From the NCBI GenBank assembly GCA_052400685.1, contig JBQTGJ010000004.1: a stretch of DNA of 64,000 nt; one strand, 5' to 3'. Shown here piece after piece: positions 63,388 to 64,000 of the stretch (position 1 is the first letter of the stretch; each line of letters starts with the position of its first letter). The notes below the pieces were generated by a model, which was not told the origin of the DNA, ran no database searches, and saw only the letters and a program-made list of their open reading frames with translations. The position numbers and the translations under genes were made by a program. This stretch comes from CAZHHH01 sp052400685. GTDB lineage: Bacteria > Bacteroidota > Bacteroidia > Bacteroidales > Marinilabiliaceae.

Positions 63388-64000
63388 ATGGCCGATTATA
63401 TTCTCACCGAACGAAAGAAACAGATTGGCCGGGCCGGAAACGACACCGGTACCATTGTCTGCAATAAACCAAGTCTGGCCGGCAGTGTGAGTCAAAGGGC
63501 CTGCGTTTTCTGCGGATCAAGAGTTGTACTTTATCCCATCGCCGATGCCCTGCACCTGATTCATGGGCCCATTGGCTGTGCAGCCTACACCTGGGACATA
63601 CGAGGGGCTTTGTCATCAGGACCCGAACTACACCGCATGAGTTTTTCCACCGACCTTTCGGAGAAAGAGGTAATTTTTGGCGGTGAAACCAAATTATATG
63701 ACAACCTGATTGAACTGATAAACCATTACCAACCGCGGGCCGCCTTTGTCTACTCAACCTGTATTGTGGGCATTATAGGTGATGATGTAGAACGAATCTG
63801 CCGGCAGGTAGAACGTGAAAAACATATTCCCATTTTACCGGTTCAGGCACCCGGATTTCAGGGCTCCAAAAAAGATGGTTATAAAGTGGCCTGCGAAGCC
63901 TTATTTAAGCTGGTAGGAACACTAGACCTCCCTGTTCCCAAATACAGCATTAACATACTTGGCGACTTCAATCTGGCAGGCGAACTATGGATATTAATGG
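63388..64000 (+). CDS. nifE: Nitrogenase cofactor biosynthesis scaffold NifE (5' part)
   Basis: The first 204 residues are in the window; the rest lies beyond its right edge. NifE with NifN is the scaffold on which the FeMo-cofactor precursor matures. The N terminus has the conserved cysteines in SQRACVFCGSRVVLYPIADA and LIHGPIGCAAYTWD, then VVYSTCIVGIIGDDV-like sequence (AFVYSTCIVGIIGDD) and PVQAPGFQGSKKDGY. It is a NifE rather than NifD by these residues. nifN and nifB are expected further right. Confidence 0.95.
   Translation, partial: MADYILTERKKQIGRAGNDTGTIVCNKPSLAGSVSQRACVFCGSRVVLYPIADALHLIHGPIGCAAYTWDIRGALSSGPELHRMSFSTDLSEKEVIFGGETKLYDNLIELINHYQPRAAFVYSTCIVGIIGDDVERICRQVEREKHIPILPVQAPGFQGSKKDGYKVACEALFKLVGTLDLPVPKYSINILGDFNLAGELWILM

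Overview
The window looks like a chromosomal segment of a strictly or facultatively anaerobic, polysaccharide-using marine or gut-type Bacteroidota, probably from the Bacteroidales/Marinilabiliales side. The evidence is the gene order rpsU-xerC-hpf-tRNA-tuf-tRNA-secE-nusG-rplKAJL-rpoBC, a PorT-like protein (a type IX secretion component confined to this phylum), DUF4251 and DUF3467 genes, promoters of the TTTG-N20-TAnnTTTG type, an L-fucose operon, a lipoprotein TPR/AraC hybrid regulator, and a nitrogenase of the nifH-nifI1-nifI2-nifD-nifK anaerobe layout. Genus assignment is not possible from this sequence alone.

Layout. Positions 1-236 hold two tandem copies of a leader-like repeat pointing out of the window. 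Positions 237-15814 are one long minus-strand block of transcription and translation genes: DUF3467, DUF4251, rpoC, rpoB, rplL, rplJ, rplA, rplK, nusG, secE, tRNA-Trp, tuf, tRNA-Thr, tRNA-Gly, hpf, xerC and rpsU. Positions 16167-29871 are housekeeping genes: a helix-hairpin-helix protein, a sodium:neurotransmitter-type symporter, class II aldolase fba, a TamA/BamA-like outer membrane lipoprotein, a SpoU methylase, an FAD dehydrogenase, PorT, UbiE/MenG, PurL and a short-chain dehydrogenase. Positions 29988-42892 contain a small secreted protein, an Rrf2-cysK operon, dps, aconitase, a GH43 glycosidase, an RlpA/SPOR protein, gapA, a 41-residue lipoprotein, a DUF6483 protein and a NarX/NarL-like two-component pair. 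Positions 43217-50501 are a fucose utilisation locus (aldolase, fucP, fucK, fucI, with a divergent AraC regulator). Positions 51430-64000 are a nitrogen-fixation island: nifA, a GNAT gene, a NifX-like gene, nif11, an unknown gene and a HEPN-like gene, then nifH, nifI1, nifI2, nifD and nifK, an opposing TPR/AraC regulator, and the start of nifE.

How the genes work together. NifA (GAF + AAA+ + HTH) would activate sigma-54 promoters, for which I see candidates before nifH and before nifE. NifI1 and NifI2 would gate nitrogenase activity after translation. NifH, NifD and NifK carry all the expected metal ligands. The nif genes are split into at least two transcription units: a perfect hairpin follows nifK, and a minus-strand regulator lies between nifK and nifE. 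The fucose genes convert imported L-fucose to L-fuculose-1-phosphate and cleave it; the aldolase is a two-domain protein whose second domain has lost its metal ligands.

The most unusual content is non-coding. (1) A dispersed intergenic element of about 150 bp with terminal inverted repeats is present in at least 13 full or degraded copies, and several copies begin at, or within a few bases of, a stop codon. (2) A second repeat family of about 90-110 bp sits directly in front of the start codons of dps and rlpA and in tandem at the left edge. (3) A roughly 560-bp MITE-like element (50612-51180) has 13-bp inverted ends, a perfect 13-bp direct repeat on each side and three internal 75-bp palindromic units. 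(4) A seven-unit 41-bp tandem array lies upstream of rlpA. (5) Long inverted repeats lie in the nifI1-nifI2 and nifD-nifK spacers.
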